A stretch of 64,000 nt of DNA from Deltaproteobacteria bacterium. Its GTDB lineage: Bacteria; Desulfobacterota; BSN033; WVXP01. The notes under the pieces were generated by a model. That model was not told the origin of the DNA. It worked only from the letters and a program-made list of their open reading frames with translations, and ran no database searches. Positions within the stretch are counted from its first letter, which is position 1. Each line of letters begins with the position of its first letter. The translations under genes and the position numbers were made by a program. The DNA lies in NCBI GenBank assembly GCA_019308905.1, contig JAFDHF010000003.1:74282-138281 (forward strand), read 5' to 3'. This document shows, piece after piece, positions 16,304 through 24,728 of this stretch.

Positions 16304-18598
16304 ATGGATACCCTTCTCTACAATCTTGTTCGTCTTCTCAACGTCGCGTTGGTCAATATGAGGGTCTATGCACCGGACCATCCGACCACTGCTGCCAGTG
16401 TGCAAAAGGCCTTCGGAGTACTCTCCCAGATGGTTCAGGACAAGGGGGAACTATCCCTCGGTGTGGTGGAGAATACCCTGCTCGTAGGGGAGGCACCTGT
16501 GGAAGGGGCAGACGCGTTCATTGTGAAATTCGTTGAAGAATTGGTGACGCGAAACATAGACGGCCTCGTCTTCTATCCTGAGATCTCTGAAGATGAGTTC
16601 AGGGTTTTCCTTGACTGCATGAGTCAGGACCCTGATCGGCTGACCGCCGGTGGAGGCGTCCAGAGCTTTCTCGAGAGCCGCGGCGTCTCCCATGTGGTGG
16701 CCAACGAGGTGCGATACGCAAAGATAAAGGACTCCCTCAATACCGGCGAGGGGCTTGACGAGGCCGTGATTGCCGCCTTCCTCATGGGAAAGGTACCTGC
16801 ATTGCCGGGGGACCAGAAGGATCTCGGCGCTCTTTTGGAGGAAGCTCCGGCCAAGGTTGCAGAGATGATCGATGCAGGGCTGTCTGAGGTAAGAGAAAGG
16901 GGCGGAAACGAATCGGAACTGGCCAGATCGGCCAACCGGGCCATCGAGCGGATGGTTCGTCTTGTGGAAAGCAAGTGGGGGGGATCGGAGAAATGCCTGG
17001 GCATTATGGCCCGGATCGTCTTTTCCTTGAGTCCTGACGCCCAAGCAGCCATCTATAGATACAGAGCTGACCATGCAGACCGGCCGGAGGATAGGCTTGA
17101 CTCTATCGTAACGGATTTCTCAGACCAAGAAGCGATTCGTCTGATCTGCAATGTCTACAGGGGAGGACTCAGATCACCTGAGATACTGGCCAGGGTGGTG
17201 AAGAAGGTGTTGCCCACTCAGGAGCGGAGAAAGAGGATCGCACAAGATCTGGGGAGGGAGTTGATCGGATCCGGCATGGGTGAAGAGGCCTGGGAGAGTC
17301 TAAAGGATGAGATCCTCTGGGAGAGCTTTACCCTCGGCCAGAAAGTCGAGCGCCTGGCCTCGAGAACGCAGTTGGCCCCGAGCGATTTGGTTCGGATCAG
17401 GCAGGTTGCCCCGAAACTCGCAGAGGAGAGAATGGGGCCTGAGATGGCCAGGCTTCTCAAGGCCCTGGTGGCCGGGCTCAAAACGGATGATCCTGAGACT
17501 CGAAGAGCTGTAGCCTCCTACCTCGGCCAGTTCTACGGGATCGTGGAGGATTCGGGGAGATTCAAAAGGGCCGATTTGTTCTTCCTAAAGAAGTTGATCG
17601 GGGCCGTCAAGGGGGAAGAGGAGCAACACGTGCGGGAAGCGATTCTCCAGTCTCTGGCGGCGATTCTGAAAAGAGAGATACTGGAGGCCCGCTTCAGGGT
17701 TGCTGCCAGGGCATTGCTCGCCCTCTCCAGGTTGGGTTTCCTGGAACCCCTGATACAGCGATGTGACTCTCTGGTTTCCCAGGATTTGACCGATCAGCTG
17801 ACAGGTGCTCTCGGGCAAGGAGACAAGACCCGAAGGGACGAGGCCCTGGCCATCTTGAGACTCTTGGGAAGGGCGGTCCTCGAATCGGTTCTCTTTGCGC
17901 TGGAAAGGGAGGAGAACCCGGATGTGCGAAGGAGATTGGTCTCGGTAGTGCGGTCTATGGGAAAGGAGATCACAGGGGAGATCGTACACCGTCTTGCGGA
18001 CAACCGGTGGTACGTCGTTCAGACAGCCCTCTATGTACTCGCTGAAATCGGCGACAAGACACTCTCACCAGACCTTCTGACAAGTTCGGTCTACCATGAA
18101 GATATTCGGGTGAGGAAGCAGGCCGTCAAGACCCTGAGCAGGTTGGGTGGGAAGGGAAGCACCAGGATTCTCTGTGAGCTCCTGAAAGACGGAAATGAGG
18201 AGATTCGGCTTCTCGCCTTGAGAGCCCTCGGAGAGGCCGGAGACAACATGGCCGTGCCCTATATTATCCCCCTCGTGGAGAAAAAGAAGCTCAAGGGCTT
18301 CAAATCCGACGTTATGCGGCAGACTGCCATGGAAGTCCTCGGGAAGATAGGGGATCCGAGAGCCGTTCCGGTGCTGCTCGGTATTCTGAGAAGCAAGGGC
18401 GTTTTCAAGAAAGAGGACGAAACCATCCGGAAAGTGGCTGTTCAGGCCCTGGGGGCTATCAGAGATCCTGAGCTCGAAGGGGTCCTCCGTGAGGTCCTCG
18501 AAAGCGAGGCCGACTCCGGTGTGAGGGAAGCAGCAAGGAGAGCCCTCCTCAACCTGAACCCACCCGAAGACCGGAACGTTTCGGCCTCTGCTCCCTAA
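16304..18598 (+). CDS. Large HEAT-repeat protein
   Basis: 764 residues. The N-terminal ~130 residues (NVRVYAPDHP-like 'NMRVYAPDHPTT', then a GELSLGVVENTLLVGE strand pair and 'GLVFYPEISEDEFRVFLDCM') match a small domain often found ahead of HD or HEAT modules in Desulfobacterota. The rest is alpha-helical, with clear PBS-lyase-type HEAT repeats in the last ~250 residues (VRKQAVKTLSRLGG, IRLLALRALGEAGD, TAMEVLGKIGDPRAVPVL, VAVQALGAIRDPELEGVL). No signal peptide. A cytoplasmic scaffold role is likely but the partner is unknown. It stands alone. Confidence 0.8.
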   Translation: MDTLLYNLVRLLNVALVNMRVYAPDHPTTAASVQKAFGVLSQMVQDKGELSLGVVENTLLVGEAPVEGADAFIVKFVEELVTRNIDGLVFYPEISEDEFRVFLDCMSQDPDRLTAGGGVQSFLESRGVSHVVANEVRYAKIKDSLNTGEGLDEAVIAAFLMGKVPALPGDQKDLGALLEEAPAKVAEMIDAGLSEVRERGGNESELARSANRAIERMVRLVESKWGGSEKCLGIMARIVFSLSPDAQAAIYRYRADHADRPEDRLDSIVTDFSDQEAIRLICNVYRGGLRSPEILARVVKKVLPTQERRKRIAQDLGRELIGSGMGEEAWESLKDEILWESFTLGQKVERLASRTQLAPSDLVRIRQVAPKLAEERMGPEMARLLKALVAGLKTDDPETRRAVASYLGQFYGIVEDSGRFKRADLFFLKKLIGAVKGEEEQHVREAILQSLAAILKREILEARFRVAARALLALSRLGFLEPLIQRCDSLVSQDLTDQLTGALGQGDKTRRDEALAILRLLGRAVLESVLFALEREENPDVRRRLVSVVRSMGKEITGEIVHRLADNRWYVVQTALYVLAEIGDKTLSPDLLTSSVYHEDIRVRKQAVKTLSRLGGKGSTRILCELLKDGNEEIRLLALRALGEAGDNMAVPYIIPLVEKKKLKGFKSDVMRQTAMEVLGKIGDPRAVPVLLGILRSKGVFKKEDETIRKVAVQALGAIRDPELEGVLREVLESEADSGVREAARRALLNLNPPEDRNVSASAP

Positions 18599-19011
18599 CC
18601 AGGCCCCACCTGTCTCATTCCCTCCCTCCTGACTTTCTCCATACCACGAAAAAAGGGCTCGCCTCCCGGGGGCTCTACAGCCTCCGGACAGAGAGGCGAG
18701 TGGAGAGTCCCCGGCAAAAGCCATCCATGATGTGTTTTCGAGGAATGGATTGACAAGATCCCAGAATTGGATTTAAATTTTTCATTGAAGAACCGAAACA
18801 GGAGGGGCGTTGGATCATAGACGGGAGAGAAAGGGGCCGGCAGTTTTCGTGGAGAGATGGAGGTTTGTCAGGTATAGGAATGTAAGTGTCTGATATAGAA
18901 AGGTATTTCTGTTGCACAGTTTTTAGGCAAAACGCCAAAAATTACGAATTATGAAGGACTTGACTGCCGGGTGAACAGGGTTTTCCACAGGGTTTTCCAC
19001 AAACCCTGTGG
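18599..19011. other. Intergenic region before the GT9 gene
   Basis: About 410 bp without a protein gene. It contains the minus-strand terminator (18651-18700), a relatively AT-rich stretch (~18760-18960, with TTTAAATTTTTC and AAAAATTACGAATTATG), and three DnaA-box-like 9-mers at its right end. Confidence 0.5.
18651..18700 (-). terminator. Intrinsic terminator on the minus strand with no known gene upstream
   Basis: On the minus strand, stem CTCGCCTC/GAGGCGAG encloses an inner stem CCGGAGGCT/AGCCCCCGG with a GTAG loop. It is followed by CCC and six T. This is a canonical Rho-independent terminator. No minus-strand gene lies between it and 26.8 kb. On the plus strand the hairpin has no U tract, although it follows the HEAT-repeat gene. 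Confidence 0.6.
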
Positions 19012-19016
19012 ATGAA
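18981..19016. promoter_or_regulatory. Cluster of three DnaA-box-like 9-mers
   Basis: TTTTCCACA at 18981-18989 and again at 18993-19001, spaced 12 bp apart, plus TGTGGATGA at 19008-19016 (TCATCCACA on the other strand). Each differs by one base from TTATCCACA. The last box covers the proposed ATG of the GT9 gene. An AAACCCTGTGGA inverted copy of the CAGGGTTTTCCACA unit also allows a hairpin, so a purely structural role is possible. Confidence 0.35.
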
Positions 19017-20223
19017 AGGGCGGGTAGTTCGGGAGAGAGCCCGCCGGGAATCCGAACATGGGGCGCGGGAGGTGGAACGACCCATTCAGAAAATCCTCGT
19101 AATCCATCAGGGTGCTCTGGGTGACTTTCTCTGCTTCCTGCCGGCACTGGCTTCTCTCCGCCGGTCTATCCCTCATGCCCACGTGACACTGATGGGGTAC
19201 CCTCGGATCTTGGAGCTCGCCGAGGGTCGCTACTACGGAGACGCGGTCGTCTCGGTAGAAAGGGCGGAAGTGGCTCTTCTCTACCAGGAGAGGAAAAGGC
19301 CGCCGCGGGCTTTTGAGGATTTCCTCAGAACCTTCCAGCTTATATGTGTCGTCGGATCTGGCAAAGGTCCTTTTGTCCGTAACCTGCAGGCGATCAGCGG
19401 GGCAAGGGTTGTTGCGGTCCCGCCCTTCCCTCCCCGGGGCGAGAAGGTTCACATGGTGGATCATCTCTTGTCGCTGCCCCGGTGCATGGGACTGCCGGTA
19501 CCCGGCGATGTCCCGGAGCTTCGTCTTTCGGACAAGGACCGGGTTGAGGCACAGCGGCTGCTGGGAAGCCTCGGCATTGATTCCGAAAGCCGCTTGATAG
19601 CCATCCACCCTGGAAGCGGCAGCCCCGCGAAGGTGTGGCCGATTGAGCGCTTCCGGACCCTCGCACAAGCCCTCCGCCTTGCTTACAAGGCCATGATTCT
19701 CTTCATTATGGGTCCGGGAGAGGAGCAGGTGAGGGAGGAGTTGCTGGAGTGCCGCAGGCCGGAGGGGTCTGTGGTCGTTGAAGGCCTGTCCCTTCCCGAA
19801 CTGGGGGCTCTTCTGGAGAAGTGTTCGATCTTCATAGGGAACGATTCGGGGGTGACACATCTGGCTGCCGCCGTCGGGGTGCCCGTAGTGGCCATATTCG
19901 GGCCGAGCGATCCTGCCAGGTGGGCTCCCAGGGGAAGAAAGATCGTCTTGGTGAGCAAGGATATCTCATGTGCGCCTTGCGATAGGCAGGCCATGGCGCG
20001 GTGCAAGGTGCGGCGATGTCTTCTGGACATCCCAGTGGATCAGGTCTTCCAGGCGGTCGGTAGAATCATGGGAAAGGACAGCCGGGGGAGGAGCCGATTC
20101 CTGAATCTTCCGGCCGATTTCCCCGACCGAGCTGGAGGCGATGTCGTCCCCTGCGTGAGGATGAGAGCAGGGGGGATCGAGAAAGGGGGTTTACCGTGGC
20201 AGAGGAAAAGGTGGGAACAGTGA
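19012..20223 (+). CDS. Glycosyltransferase family 9 (heptosyltransferase-like)
   Basis: About 403 residues; the start is uncertain because conserved sequence begins near residue 26 (KILVIHQGALGDFLCFLPAL) and GTG 19072 could also serve. GT9 motifs: G-A-L-G-D near the N-terminus, AIHPGSGSPAKVWP in the middle, and FIGNDSGVTHLAAAVGVPVVAIFGPSDPARWAP near the end. These proteins add heptose or related sugars to LPS core from ADP-activated donors. It lies apart from the main LPS cluster, so its acceptor is unclear. The C-terminus extends ~60 residues beyond the domain and overlaps the next gene. Confidence 0.85.
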   Translation: MKGRVVRERARRESEHGAREVERPIQKILVIHQGALGDFLCFLPALASLRRSIPHAHVTLMGYPRILELAEGRYYGDAVVSVERAEVALLYQERKRPPRAFEDFLRTFQLICVVGSGKGPFVRNLQAISGARVVAVPPFPPRGEKVHMVDHLLSLPRCMGLPVPGDVPELRLSDKDRVEAQRLLGSLGIDSESRLIAIHPGSGSPAKVWPIERFRTLAQALRLAYKAMILFIMGPGEEQVREELLECRRPEGSVVVEGLSLPELGALLEKCSIFIGNDSGVTHLAAAVGVPVVAIFGPSDPARWAPRGRKIVLVSKDISCAPCDRQAMARCKVRRCLLDIPVDQVFQAVGRIMGKDSRGRSRFLNLPADFPDRAGGDVVPCVRMRAGGIEKGGLPWQRKRWEQ

Positions 20224-20450
20224 TCAAGTATTTCTCAAAGATCGGCGTGGCAGCAGTCAAGTTGGAGGGGACTCTTTCAGTCGACGATACGATCCATGTT
20301 CAGGGGCATACTACAGACTTCACACAGAAGGTCGGCTCCATGCAGATTGAGAACCGGAACGTCGACAGGGCCGGCCCTGGCGCCGATGTGGGTATCAAGG
20401 TGCAGGACCGTGTCAGGGAGCATGATACGGTATACAAAGTGACGGACTGA
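20196..20450 (+). CDS. EF-Tu domain-2-like small protein
   Basis: 84 residues from GTG 20196, overlapping the GT9 3' end by 28 bp. It is a single translation-factor beta-barrel: KVGTVIKYFSKIGVAAVKLEGTLSVDDTIHVQG, then VGSMQIENRNVDRAGPGADVGIKVQDRVREHDTVYKV. The G-domain is missing. Such stand-alone 'elongation-factor-like' proteins occur in many archaea and anaerobic bacteria and have no proven function. RNA or ribosome binding is plausible. Confidence 0.8.
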   Translation: MAEEKVGTVIKYFSKIGVAAVKLEGTLSVDDTIHVQGHTTDFTQKVGSMQIENRNVDRAGPGADVGIKVQDRVREHDTVYKVTD

Positions 20451-20470
20451 GGCCTCCTGGAGAGGTCGAG

Positions 20471-21544
20471 ATGAGAACAGGGATCGCCAATCTTCCCCTT
20501 CACGGGGGCAGGGCTCCCAGATGGCTCTTCCAGCGGATGAAGCTTCTTGCCCGGGAGATCGTCATCCTCGTGATCGATGAAATGGGGCCCTTTGAAATGC
20601 TTAAGAAGCTGTCAGATCCTTTCTGGTTTCAGGCTTTTGGCTGTGTATTGGGTTTCGACTGGCATTCCAGCGGCTTGACTACCACGGTCTGTGGAGCAGT
20701 AAAAGAGGGGATCGGCGGACTCGAGGGGGACCTCGGTTTTTATGCGGCAGGGGGCAAGGGAAGGGCTTCCAGGAAAACGCCTCAGACGATTGAGGCTTAC
20801 TGCGGAAGGTTGTCTCTGGATCCGGATGGGTTGGTTTACGCCAGTCGCATGGCTGCAAAGGTGGACAGTGCCGCTGTGCAGGATGGATATCAGCTCTATC
20901 ACCATGTCTTCTTCTTCACCGAGAAGGGTGAGTGGGCGGTGGTCCAGCAGGGTATGAATTGCGAGACTCGCTATGCCCGGCGGTACCATTGGCTGGGCGG
21001 AGACGATCACGACTTTGTCTGCGAGCCCCACCAGGCGGTGTGTTGCGATGCCCGGCAGCCGGGTCTCAACATGGTGGCCGCCGAAAGCCGGCAATCGCGG
21101 GAAGCCGTCAGCGTTGTGGCCTGCGAGACCCCTGATCGGGTGGTTCGAGAGCTAAAGAAAGCCCGGACTCTGACCCTGCCGGCCCACCATGACATAAGGG
21201 TCCTGGATATAGATTTCAACCGGATAGAGAAGACTCTCACCAAGATTTACGAGCGTCAACCCCAGCACTTTGAATCTCTCCTGGGGATTGAGGGAGTTGG
21301 GCCGAAGACGATTCGGTCTCTCAGTCTTATTGCAGAGCTGGTATATGGAGCCTGCCCCAGTTTCAGGGACCCGGCCCGGTTCAGTTTCGCCCACGGGGGC
21401 AAGGACGGCCATCCTTACCCGGTGGACAGGGAGATCTACGACCGATCCATCTCATTGCTGGAAAAGGCTATAAGAAGGGCAAGAATCGGACAGCGGGACA
21501 GAGTCGATGCGCTGAGGAGGTTGAACCGTCTCATGACGGGCTAG
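20471..21544 (+). CDS. DUF763 family protein with helix-hairpin-helix motif
   Basis: 357 residues. The opening MRTGIANLPLHGGRAPRWLFQRMKLLAREI is the DUF763 hallmark. Family features continue with SDPFWFQAFGCVLGFDWHSSGLTTTVCGA, 'WAVVQQGMN.ETRYARRYHW' and GIEGVGPKTIRSLSLIAELVYG, a helix-hairpin-helix DNA/RNA-binding motif at about residues 268-290. DUF763 is frequent in archaea and thermophilic bacteria and uncharacterised. The helix-hairpin-helix and the next gene (a polynucleotide kinase) suggest nucleic-acid processing. It starts 20 bp after the EF-Tu-like gene. Confidence 0.85.
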   Translation: MRTGIANLPLHGGRAPRWLFQRMKLLAREIVILVIDEMGPFEMLKKLSDPFWFQAFGCVLGFDWHSSGLTTTVCGAVKEGIGGLEGDLGFYAAGGKGRASRKTPQTIEAYCGRLSLDPDGLVYASRMAAKVDSAAVQDGYQLYHHVFFFTEKGEWAVVQQGMNCETRYARRYHWLGGDDHDFVCEPHQAVCCDARQPGLNMVAAESRQSREAVSVVACETPDRVVRELKKARTLTLPAHHDIRVLDIDFNRIEKTLTKIYERQPQHFESLLGIEGVGPKTIRSLSLIAELVYGACPSFRDPARFSFAHGGKDGHPYPVDREIYDRSISLLEKAIRRARIGQRDRVDALRRLNRLMTG

Positions 21545-21606
21545 AGAGTCCTTCCCGGCACGGACCGGGGAGTGCCTTCGGAATCCAAAGGGGGAAGCGG
21601 GCCGCG

Positions 21607-22572
21607 GTGTCTGGGAATGATGCTTGGGGAAAGGGTACGTTTGATCCGCCTGGCGAGTGGAGAAGGCTTGTTCCGGTAATCCAGGATGAGAAAGGTCCTG
21701 TCATGGTTCTGGGCGCTCCGGACACGGGCAAGACCAGTCTCATCCGCTTCTTGGCCCGGGAACTTTCTGCCAGGGGAGAAAGGGTGGCCTATATCGATGG
21801 TGACATGGGGCAATCCATCTTGGGACCGCCGACTACACAGGGTGTGGCTCTGGTTGGGGCGCCTTGGGGCGCCGGCGGGGTCCCCCAGGCAGGGGAGCTG
21901 TATTTTGTAGGATCCACCTCTCCCAGGGGGCACAGGGTGGAGACCCTTATAGGACTGAAGAAACTTCTGGAGCGCTGCCTGGTGGACCGAGGGCGAGTCG
22001 CCCTTATCGACACAACGGGATACGTGACAGGTGAGGATGCTATCGAACTGAAGTACCAGAAGCTGGACCTGCTTGGGCCGAGACATATCCTTGCCCTCCA
22101 GCGTGACGGGGAGCTCGAGCCCCTCCTGAGGATTCAGGAGGGGCTCGAAGGAGGAGTGATCCACCGGCTCCCTTGCCTGCCGCCTGTGAGGATCCGCTCG
22201 CAGCAGGAGAGGCGGAATTACCGATGGAGTCGGTTCAAGGAGTATTTCAGGAGGGTTCGCTTCCATGAGGTCGATCTGAGAAGAACCGGGCTGACCGGAA
22301 CTCATCGCCGGAAGATCGAGGGGGGAGGGCAGGGGGAGTTGGAGGGGCTGCTCGTGGGGCTCAACGGGCCGGACAATTTCCTTGTCGCCCTGGGCATCGT
22401 CGAGAAATTGAGCCGCCGCGAAGGGGTGCTGGTGTGCGTTGTCCCCTCTCAGGCCGACCTGGGGAGAGTCAGGACGGTCCGTCTCGGAAGTGTCAGACTC
22501 GACCTATCCGAGGATTCCGACGGAGAGCGCCCTGTTGGGCCCGGTGGAATCCCTGCCCTTTCCCCGTTCTGA
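21607..22572 (+). CDS. Clp1/Grc3-type polynucleotide 5'-hydroxyl kinase
   Basis: 321 residues from GTG 21607. Walker A is GAPDTGKTS (residues 36-44). The Clp1_P signature continues with YIDGDMGQSILGPP at ~62-75 and LIDTTGYVTGEDAIELKYQKLDLLGP, where the G-[WY]-V-x-G element is typical. Clp1, Nol9 and Grc3 phosphorylate RNA or DNA 5'-OH ends. Bacterial members are uncharacterised as far as I know. It lies 62 bp after DUF763 and most likely shares its operon. The substrate is unknown. Confidence 0.8.
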   Translation: MSGNDAWGKGTFDPPGEWRRLVPVIQDEKGPVMVLGAPDTGKTSLIRFLARELSARGERVAYIDGDMGQSILGPPTTQGVALVGAPWGAGGVPQAGELYFVGSTSPRGHRVETLIGLKKLLERCLVDRGRVALIDTTGYVTGEDAIELKYQKLDLLGPRHILALQRDGELEPLLRIQEGLEGGVIHRLPCLPPVRIRSQQERRNYRWSRFKEYFRRVRFHEVDLRRTGLTGTHRRKIEGGGQGELEGLLVGLNGPDNFLVALGIVEKLSRREGVLVCVVPSQADLGRVRTVRLGSVRLDLSEDSDGERPVGPGGIPALSPF

Positions 22573-22620
22573 AGACGGAGTTTTGCCGTTCCTTTCGACT
22601 GCGCTCAGGCCGGCGCCTGC

Positions 22621-22685
22621 TTGCCCTCGACCGGTGCCCCACCGCTTCCGTAATGCCCGTCTGGAACAGGAAGCTTTGTCAGGAC
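22621..22685 (+). repeat. Decayed fragment of the dispersed MITE-like element
   Basis: GGTGCCCCACCGCTTCCGTAATG and a following GGAACAGGAAGC resemble the right-hand part of the intact elements (GGTACCCCACCGCTTCCGCAATG). It occupies most of the gap between the kinase and DUF488 genes. Confidence 0.45.
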
Positions 22686-22699
22686 TGGAGAAATCCTTC

Positions 22700-23176
22700 A
22701 TGGGTAGGCCTCTGAATCATGAACCAGACCTTTCCCGTCCCATCTATACCCTGGGGACGAGCAATCGGGAGTTCCAGGAATTCATCGAGATCCTGGACTG
22801 TTATGGTATTGTCAGCGTAGTGGATGTGAGGCGGTTCCCCACAAGCAGATTCGAGCACTTCAGGAGAGAGAACCTCGAGAAGGCTTTGGCGGCCGAGGGC
22901 TTCGACTACCTGTATCTGGGCGGGTACCTGGGAGGATACAGGAAGGGAGGGTACGAGGCTTACATGGAGTCTCCTGATTTCAGCCGGGGTTTGGAAATTC
23001 TCCTCTCAGTGGCCGGCAAGGGGGCGACCGCTGTCATCTGTGCCGAAAAACTCCCGTGGAAATGCCACAGGAGGTTCATAGGTGCCGCCTTGGAGAACAT
23101 AGGGCGGCGTGTGGTCCATCTCATCGAGAAGGGCAGAGCATGGGCGGGAACGGGAAGGACGGGAAACGGCCGATAG
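22700..23176 (+). CDS. DUF488 family protein
   Basis: 158 residues from ATG 22700, with GGAG nine bases upstream; the longer open frame runs through repeat-like intergenic DNA. DUF488 features: IYTLGTSNREFQEFIEIL, VVDVRRFPTSRFEHF, LYLGGYLGGYR and the C-terminal AVICAEKLPWKCHRRFIGAAL with the conserved C-x(6)-C-H-R-x-x-I. The family is widespread and its biochemical role is unsettled; the strictly conserved cysteines hint at metal binding or catalysis. Confidence 0.88.
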   Translation: MGRPLNHEPDLSRPIYTLGTSNREFQEFIEILDCYGIVSVVDVRRFPTSRFEHFRRENLEKALAAEGFDYLYLGGYLGGYRKGGYEAYMESPDFSRGLEILLSVAGKGATAVICAEKLPWKCHRRFIGAALENIGRRVVHLIEKGRAWAGTGRTGNGR

Positions 23177-23366
23177 CGTGGCCGGGAACAGGCCATTTCC
23201 AGATCGACCCTGAGCAAAGGTCAAAGGGGCCTATCCATGTTCGAGACGCCCGGCCGTTCCTCATGGAGAGGGGAGGACCTTGCGGTGTGAGACTTGGCAT
23301 TCGGATTGCTAAAGGGATCAACAAAGGGAGGTGGTTGGAGAGTTGGTCCCAGGGTATCCTGAATCA

Positions 23367-23984
23367 ATGCCGAGATCCAGGGCAAGGCAGGTTCGGGGAA
23401 GGGGACTACAGAGGGCCGCATGGTTTGGTCTTGCCTTTCTTGTCGCCTCACATCTCAGCCAGGTGCGCCAGGCCCGAGCCGGAATTTACAAGTACGTGGA
23501 TCAGGAAGGGGTGGTCCATTTCTCGAATGTGCCCACGAGCCCCAGGTACGTTCTCTATCTGAAAGAGGATGGGGACATCGAGTTTCACTATTCAGACAAA
23601 GACCGGTTTGACTACTTGATCGAGGAGGCCTCCAGACAGTACGGCGTGGATTTCGCTCTGATCAAGGCTATTATTCGGGCGGAATCGGATTTCGACCCAC
23701 AGGCGGTTTCACGTACCGGGGCAATGGGTCTGATGCAGCTTATGCCCACGACGGCTGAAAATCTCTCCGTGATAGACGCCTTTGATCCCCGGGAGAATAT
23801 CGACGCCGGAGTCAGGTATTTTAGACGGCTTCTCAGGACTTTCGGCAATGACCTGGAACTCTCCCTCGCGGCTTACAATGCGGGGAAAAACGCTGTCCTG
23901 CAGTTCAATTCCGTCCCCCCCTACGAAGAAACCCGCCGTTTCGTCAAGAAGGTTCTCCACTTCTACAGGATTTACAACCGGTAG
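23367..23984 (+). CDS. Lytic transglycosylase with DUF4124 domain
   Basis: 205 residues from ATG 23367 (GTG 23331 also possible). A hydrophobic signal segment ends near QARA. Next is a short DUF4124 module (GIYKYVDQEGVVHFSNVPTS). The C-terminal SLT domain carries the catalytic glutamate in ALIKAIIRAESDFDPQAVSRTGAMGLMQLMP, then AAYNAGKNAV. It cleaves peptidoglycan glycan strands in the periplasm with 1,6-anhydro-MurNAc formation. It stands alone before the tRNA pair. Confidence 0.9.
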   Translation: MPRSRARQVRGRGLQRAAWFGLAFLVASHLSQVRQARAGIYKYVDQEGVVHFSNVPTSPRYVLYLKEDGDIEFHYSDKDRFDYLIEEASRQYGVDFALIKAIIRAESDFDPQAVSRTGAMGLMQLMPTTAENLSVIDAFDPRENIDAGVRYFRRLLRTFGNDLELSLAAYNAGKNAVLQFNSVPPYEETRRFVKKVLHFYRIYNR

Positions 23985-24060
23985 CTGCAGAAGAGGTCGC
24001 TTCTCTGGTTCGAGGTCTCCTGGGGATCATCCGGGTCCTTGACGCCACCCAAGGCCGTGC

Positions 24061-24100
24061 TTGTCCACCCGTGAATCCCGATTGGGTCACCGGAAGACCT
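24061..24100 (-). repeat. Decayed fragment of the dispersed MITE-like element (central part)
   Basis: On the minus strand CCGGTGACCCAATCGGGATTCACGGGTGGAC resembles the stretch in intact copies that reads GCGGTGACCCTATCAAGGTTCGCGGGTGGAC. It has no tandem array. It sits between the transglycosylase and the tRNA promoter. Confidence 0.45.
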
Positions 24101-24212
24101 TGGGAGCAAAGCAACAAGGGGTTTTCCTGCCGAAGCATAGAACCAGATACAGGGTCAAGCACTCGCAAGACTCGCCGATAGAGAGCTCGGCAAACTACGA
24201 AGAGATTCTGTA

Positions 24213-24241
24213 TTGACAAGGGCTGCTCTCCATTGTAGATA
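24213..24241 (+). promoter_or_regulatory. Sigma70-like promoter for the tRNA-Gly/tRNA-Cys unit
   Basis: A perfect TTGACA (24213-24218), a 17-bp spacer and TAGATA (24236-24241). Transcription would start ~15 bp before tRNA-Gly. Confidence 0.75.
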
Positions 24242-24263
24242 AATATATGTAAGAGGATCAGGT

Positions 24264-24336
24264 GCGGGAATAGCTCAGTTGGTAGAGCACAACCTTGCCA
24301 AGGTTGGGGTCGCGGGTTCGAGTCCCGTTTCCCGCT
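24264..24336 (+). tRNA. tRNA-Gly (anticodon GCC)
   Basis: 73 nt. Acceptor stem GCGGGAA/TTCCCGC, D-loop AGCTCAGTTGGTAGAGC, anticodon loop TTGCCAA with GCC, and T-loop GGTTCGAGTCC. CCA is not encoded. Confidence 0.95.
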
Positions 24337-24367
24337 CTCTTTTTGGGCCTTTGGGGAGGGCCCTTTC

Positions 24368-24439
24368 GGCGGCGTAGCCAAGTGGTAAGGCGACGGTCTG
24401 CAAAACCGTTATTCACCGGTTCAAATCCGGTCGCCGCCT
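24368..24439 (+). tRNA. tRNA-Cys (anticodon GCA)
   Basis: 72 nt. Acceptor stem GGCGGCG/CGCCGCC, D-loop with AAGTGGTAAGGC, anticodon loop CTGCAAA with GCA, and T-loop GGTTCAAATCC. CCA is not encoded. It lies 31 bp after tRNA-Gly, so the two are probably one transcript. Confidence 0.95.
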
Positions 24440-24728
24440 TTGCGCAGGAGCCGAGGACCCCCAGGCTTGAACAGAATTCACGGAAGTTCTTTGTTTTTGG
24501 ATGCTTCCTCTAGAACGACCCGCCATGTTGCCCCTCTCCAGCCTCTCGTCGTTGTGCACGCCAGGGCATCAGTAACGTTGTGGTGATGAGACACCGATCA
24601 CCTAGAGTCCTGGAACTCCACCAGAGAACATAATGGCAATGTATGAGGCTGTACGCGATTTTGGGAAATACTGAAGAGCTCGGTCGGGCTTTCCAAACGA
24701 TGCAGTCCGACCAGGGCGAAAGCGGAGA
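24440..24728. other. Gap between tRNA-Cys and the SHMT-like gene
   Basis: About 290 bp with no gene, clear terminator or riboswitch that I can recognise. No tandem glycine-riboswitch core was seen. The SHMT-like start has an AAGCGGAG ribosome site. Confidence 0.4.

Noticed and set aside
24440-24728. Possible glycine or other riboswitch ahead of the SHMT-like gene
   Set aside because: No tandem aptamer core or terminator/anti-terminator pair was recognised by eye.
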